Assembly (NCBI RefSeq): GCF_000526995.1
Contig: NZ_AZUI01000001.1
Location: 3,948,001-4,012,000 of the forward strand
Length of the DNA: 64,000 nucleotides
From: Lacrimispora indolis DSM 755
GTDB taxonomy: Bacteria > Bacillota > Clostridia > Lachnospirales > Lachnospiraceae
Reading direction: 5' to 3'
The notes under the pieces were generated by a model. It did no database searches. It had not been told where the DNA came from and worked only from the letters and a program-made list of their open reading frames with translations. Positions 61,198 through 64,000 of this stretch are shown here, in pieces. How positions within the stretch are numbered: position 1 is the first letter of the stretch; each line of letters opens with the position of its first letter. The translations under genes were made by a program, and so were the position numbers.

Positions 61198-61737
61198 ATG
61201 CTAAAACAAATCGAAAACAGAAGAAGCGTCCGTAAATATCTGGATAAGAAAGTTGAAAAAGAAAAGCTTGTTAAACTATTGGAAAGTGCCAGATTAGCGC
61301 CTTCTGGAAGCAATACGCAGCCCTGGACGTTCCTTATCATTGAATCGGAGGAAACGAAAGAAAAGCTTTCAATTGCCGATCATCATCAAAAATGGATGAT
61401 GACAGCCCCCATATTTATTGTGTGCGTAGCGGATATTCGCTGCCGTATTTCCATGGAGACCAAAGTCAGACTGGATGAGAGAAGCCCTGAACAAGAGCTT
61501 AAGCAAATTATTCGAGACACAGCAATTGCAATGGAACATATATTGCTTGAAGCGGAACATCTGGGTCTGGCGACCTGTTGGACAGCCTGGTTTGAGCAAG
61601 ATGCTGTCAGGCCTATTCTGAATATTCCGGATGATAAGTATGTGTGCGGAATCATTACGCTGGGATATGGAGATGAGACACCAAAACAGCGACCGAGAAA
61701 AGCGATGGATGAAATTGTAAGATATGAGAAATGGTGA
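61198..61737 (+). CDS. Nitroreductase-family protein
   Basis: A 179-residue flavoprotein with the FMN-phosphate motif IENRRSVRKYLDKKVEKEKL, then LESARLAPSGSNTQPWTFLI and near the C-terminus GIITLGYGDETPKQRPRK. It would use NAD(P)H to reduce nitro compounds or quinones. AAAGGAG precedes the ATG. Confidence 0.9.
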   Translation: MLKQIENRRSVRKYLDKKVEKEKLVKLLESARLAPSGSNTQPWTFLIIESEETKEKLSIADHHQKWMMTAPIFIVCVADIRCRISMETKVRLDERSPEQELKQIIRDTAIAMEHILLEAEHLGLATCWTAWFEQDAVRPILNIPDDKYVCGIITLGYGDETPKQRPRKAMDEIVRYEKW

Positions 61738-61860
61738 TGAGACTGTTGAAAATCTAAACCACCTTAAACAGTAGATCGTTCTTTACTTTTATAGATTTTT
61801 ATTCTGATATAAACAGTGTTATTGATTAATTTATTCTCATATTGTTCCTGTAATTGAAGA

Positions 61861-61916
61861 AAGGGGTAAGCCCAACCGAAAACAGTAATCATTTTCTGTA
61901 CTGGCTTACCCTTTTC
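61861..61916. terminator. Terminator of the rsmH-like gene
   Basis: AAAGGGGTAAGCC and GGCTTACCCTTTT arms with an inner AC-rich loop; on the minus strand it ends in a T-rich stretch directly after the stop codon at 61919. Confidence 0.75.
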
Positions 61917-61918
61917 TA

Positions 61919-62968
61919 TTAAGATTTTATAGCCCAACGTAATTTTGCACACCGGGCACGGCCATTGGAATTGCATTCAGCTGCTGATGGCCGGATCGCT
62001 TCTGGAGCTATTTCTCTATAGATCCCTTCTCGATAGAAGCGTTGAAAGGACTTTTTAACGAGACGGTCCTCGCCGGAATGAAACGTAAGGATAGCAACCC
62101 GCCCTCCTTCAGCCAGGGCAGCAGGAAGTTTTTCTAAAAATTCATATAACACTTCAAATTCATTATTCACATCAATCCGCAACGCCTGAAAGCATCTTTG
62201 ACAGGATTTTTTGATTTCATTATTTCTGTCTTTTTCCGGAATGAATTTCAAAGCATCTTTAATAATTTGCTGGAGCTGATTTGTTGTTGTAATGTCTGTT
62301 CCTTTTTTTATTGCAGAAATAATGGCAAGGGCGATTTCTTCGGAATGAGGCTCGTCCGCATTTTCCAGGAGCATACCGTATAATTCCTCGTGGGAAATAG
62401 TTTTAAGACGATCCGCTGCAGAGATGCCTTTTGATGGATTGAGCCGTAAGTCTAATGGCCCCTCTGTCTTAAAAGAAAATCCTCTTTCAGGATTGTCTAT
62501 TTGCATGGAAGAGACACCCAAATCTGCTAGTATAAAATTCAATGGTCCCGATTGGGACGTTATTTGATCAATATTGGAAAAGTTTGTTTGCTTGATTGTT
62601 AAAATTTCCGGACCATAACCTAAGCGCTCCAAACGCTCCCTTGTTCTCGGTAATTCGATAGAATCCACATCAGTAGCATACAAGTGCCCCTTTGAATTAA
62701 GACATTTAAGCATCTCTAACGTATGTCCGCCATAGCCTAAGGTTGCATCCAATCCAGTTTGTCCGGGAGTGATTTGTAAGAACTCTAATATTTCTTTCAC
62801 GCAAATAGAACGATGCATACCGGCAGGAGTATTTCCTTTTTGAATGACCTTTGCCACAGCATCAGCATATAACTCCGGCTGCAGTTCCTTGTATTTATCT
62901 TTAAAGGCTTTTGGGTGAGTACCCTTATACCTGGGGCGGCGCTGATGTTTTTGTTCTTGATTATCCAT
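61919..62968 (-). CDS. RsmH-family 16S rRNA (cytosine-N4)-methyltransferase, stand-alone paralogue
   Basis: A 349-residue protein of the MraW/RsmH family, which methylates N4 of C1402 in 16S rRNA. Motifs: MHRSICVKEILEFL, the SAM loop GLDATLGYGGHTLEML, FILADLGVSSMQIDNPERGF and LTFHSGEDRLVKKSF. It has a ~50-residue basic N-terminal extension (NQEQKHQRRPRYKGTHPKAF) not found in standard RsmH. It is not in the usual division cluster, so it is likely a second copy with a distinct target or role. The ATG at 62968 follows AGAGGTG. Confidence 0.85.
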   Translation of the reverse strand: MDNQEQKHQRRPRYKGTHPKAFKDKYKELQPELYADAVAKVIQKGNTPAGMHRSICVKEILEFLQITPGQTGLDATLGYGGHTLEMLKCLNSKGHLYATDVDSIELPRTRERLERLGYGPEILTIKQTNFSNIDQITSQSGPLNFILADLGVSSMQIDNPERGFSFKTEGPLDLRLNPSKGISAADRLKTISHEELYGMLLENADEPHSEEIALAIISAIKKGTDITTTNQLQQIIKDALKFIPEKDRNNEIKKSCQRCFQALRIDVNNEFEVLYEFLEKLPAALAEGGRVAILTFHSGEDRLVKKSFQRFYREGIYREIAPEAIRPSAAECNSNGRARCAKLRWAIKS

Positions 62969-63259
62969 TCTTGCTTTCACCTCTTTAAATATCTGTTTTT
63001 AATGTATGATTCAAAGCGCCTGAGAAACTGACGGCTTTGAATATTCCTATAGATTATATGATATCAAATGCAAGTCATAATAGCAAACCCATAATAAAAG
63101 AATCTGTATGAAAAATCAAGCCTGCAGAGAAAGGAAGAGAATGGTTTTTATTGCATTGAACGGCATCCTCATGTAAAATGGGTTAGCATGTAACTTATCA
63201 AAAATTGAGCGATCCTTTTTGATATGATCCAGTTTTTGAATTAAAGGAGAGGCTTAGAT

Positions 63260-64000
63260 ATGGATATTAGAAGTTTTCGTAATGATATAATCAGTGAGGA
63301 TATTGTAAAGGCACTTCGTGGCCTGGAGTATGATATACCTACAGAAGTTCAGGCCAGAGTTATTCCGACTGCTTTAGAAAAAAATGATCTGATTGTCAAA
63401 GCACAGACGGGAAGCGGAAAGACTGCCGCATACGCAATTCCAATATGTGAATTAATTGAATGGCTTGAAAATAAGCCGCAGGCGCTTATTTTGACGCCAA
63501 CAAGGGAACTGGCTGTTCAGGTAAAAGAGGATTTTACCAATATAGGCAGATTTAAACGAATAAAAGCAGCGGCAATCTATGGAAGACACCCATTTTCTAT
63601 GGAGAAAGCAGAGCTGAAACAGAAAACACATGTAGCCATTGGTACACCGGGGCGTGTCATGGATCACATAAAAAAAGGAACATTACCTTTAAGTATGATC
63701 AAATGCTTAGTAATTGATGAAGCTGACCGAATGCTGGATATGGGGTTTATTGAACAGGTAGAAGCAATTATGAATGAACTGCCCGGGGAACGGATGACAA
63801 TGTTGTTTTCCGCTACCATGTCCGATGAAGTAAAACGCATATCATCAAATTATATGAGAAACCCTGTCAATATAGATGTCAGCGAGTCTGGTATCACGAC
63901 AGCCGATATTGATCATTTTCTTTATATAACCGATGAAGAAGATAAATTTAAACTACTTACTGATGTTACGATTATGGAAAATCCGGATAGCTGCATCATC
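63260..64000 (+). CDS. DEAD-box RNA helicase (DbpA/YxiN-like), partial (3' end outside window)
   Basis: The 247 visible residues begin [20 protein letters not shown] after AAAGGAGAGG. Motifs: Q motif [10 protein letters not shown], motif [15 protein letters not shown], Ia [10 protein letters not shown], Ib [20 protein letters not shown] and III FSATMS. The wording of motif I and [20 protein letters not shown] fits the YxiN/DbpA group, which acts on 23S rRNA helix 92; the RNA-binding domain that would confirm this lies outside the window. Confidence 0.9.
   Translation, partial: MDIRSFRNDIISEDIVKALRGLEYDIPTEVQARVIPTALEKNDLIVKAQTGSGKTAAYAIPICELIEWLENKPQALILTPTRELAVQVKEDFTNIGRFKRIKAAAIYGRHPFSMEKAELKQKTHVAIGTPGRVMDHIKKGTLPLSMIKCLVIDEADRMLDMGFIEQVEAIMNELPGERMTMLFSATMSDEVKRISSNYMRNPVNIDVSESGITTADIDHFLYITDEEDKFKLLTDVTIMENPDSCII

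Overview
The window looks like the chromosome of a spore-forming, anaerobic member of the Clostridia, most likely Lachnospiraceae (Lacrimispora-like). Reasons: a cotJABC spore-coat operon, an oxygen-sensitive class III ribonucleotide reductase, strong AGGAGG-type ribosome binding sites, moderate GC content and typical clostridial regulators. This placement is inference from gene content; there is no rRNA gene in the window.

Left part (1-22,100), mostly ordinary chromosome. A truncated GGDEF/EAL-type gene is followed by a FAD/Rieske oxidoreductase and the cotJ spore-coat operon. The third cotJ gene, cotJC, is split: its first 31 codons lie at 3415-3507 and the rest at 6314-6832. Between them is a 2.8-kb element with a large serine recombinase, a divergent 52-codon gene and an RsiV-like gene. 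Joining the two halves at a shared GGGCC restores a 202-residue CotJC, so the element looks like a small skin-type sporulation intervening element. Next come an FtsA-like ATPase, nrdD, a sugar-acid locus (SDR dehydrogenase, FCD-type GntR regulator, galactose-binding-like protein), manA with a ROK fructokinase, a Cys-rich exported protein, and iron-siderophore locus 1 (AraC regulator divergent from two permeases, an ATPase and a binding protein).

Accessory stretch (22,100-31,700). AT-rich and full of remnants: 3' ends of surface proteins (Big2-like, Fn3-like), a phage-like immunity group (Ltp-type protein, ImmA-like remnant, Cro/CI repressor), a choline-binding-repeat protein, a chloramphenicol acetyltransferase, a LysM/GH18 protein with altered catalytic residues, and tRNA-Val(GAC) and tRNA-Pro(GGG).

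Middle (31,750-50,700). A HAD phosphatase, dihydrolipoyl dehydrogenase and aminopeptidase P form an apparent operon. Then a PAS-GGDEF gene and iron-siderophore locus 2: AraC regulator, binding protein, two permeases, ATPase, FMN-binding lipoprotein, two fused ABC proteins resembling YbtP/YbtQ or IrtA/IrtB, and a decayed DtxR-family repressor gene. Both iron loci carry the same GTTAG-N6-CTAAC inverted repeat in their control regions. A YbaK/ProX-like protein, an RlmD-type rRNA methyltransferase with a repetitive N-terminal tail and a membrane GGDEF protein follow.

Right part (50,700-64,000). Small membrane and lipoprotein genes, a broken VOC gene, an AraC-GyrI regulator with DUF3788, decaying sugar-binding-protein and esterase genes and a flavodoxin-like reductase lead to a possible defence locus. 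That locus has a methylase/specificity-subunit fusion with degenerate catalytic motifs and a TIR gene broken by two frameshifts, behind a strong promoter overlapped by an 18-bp palindrome. The window ends in an RNA-related group: DEAD-box helicase, nitroreductase, RsmH-type methyltransferase and a second DEAD-box helicase running off the edge.
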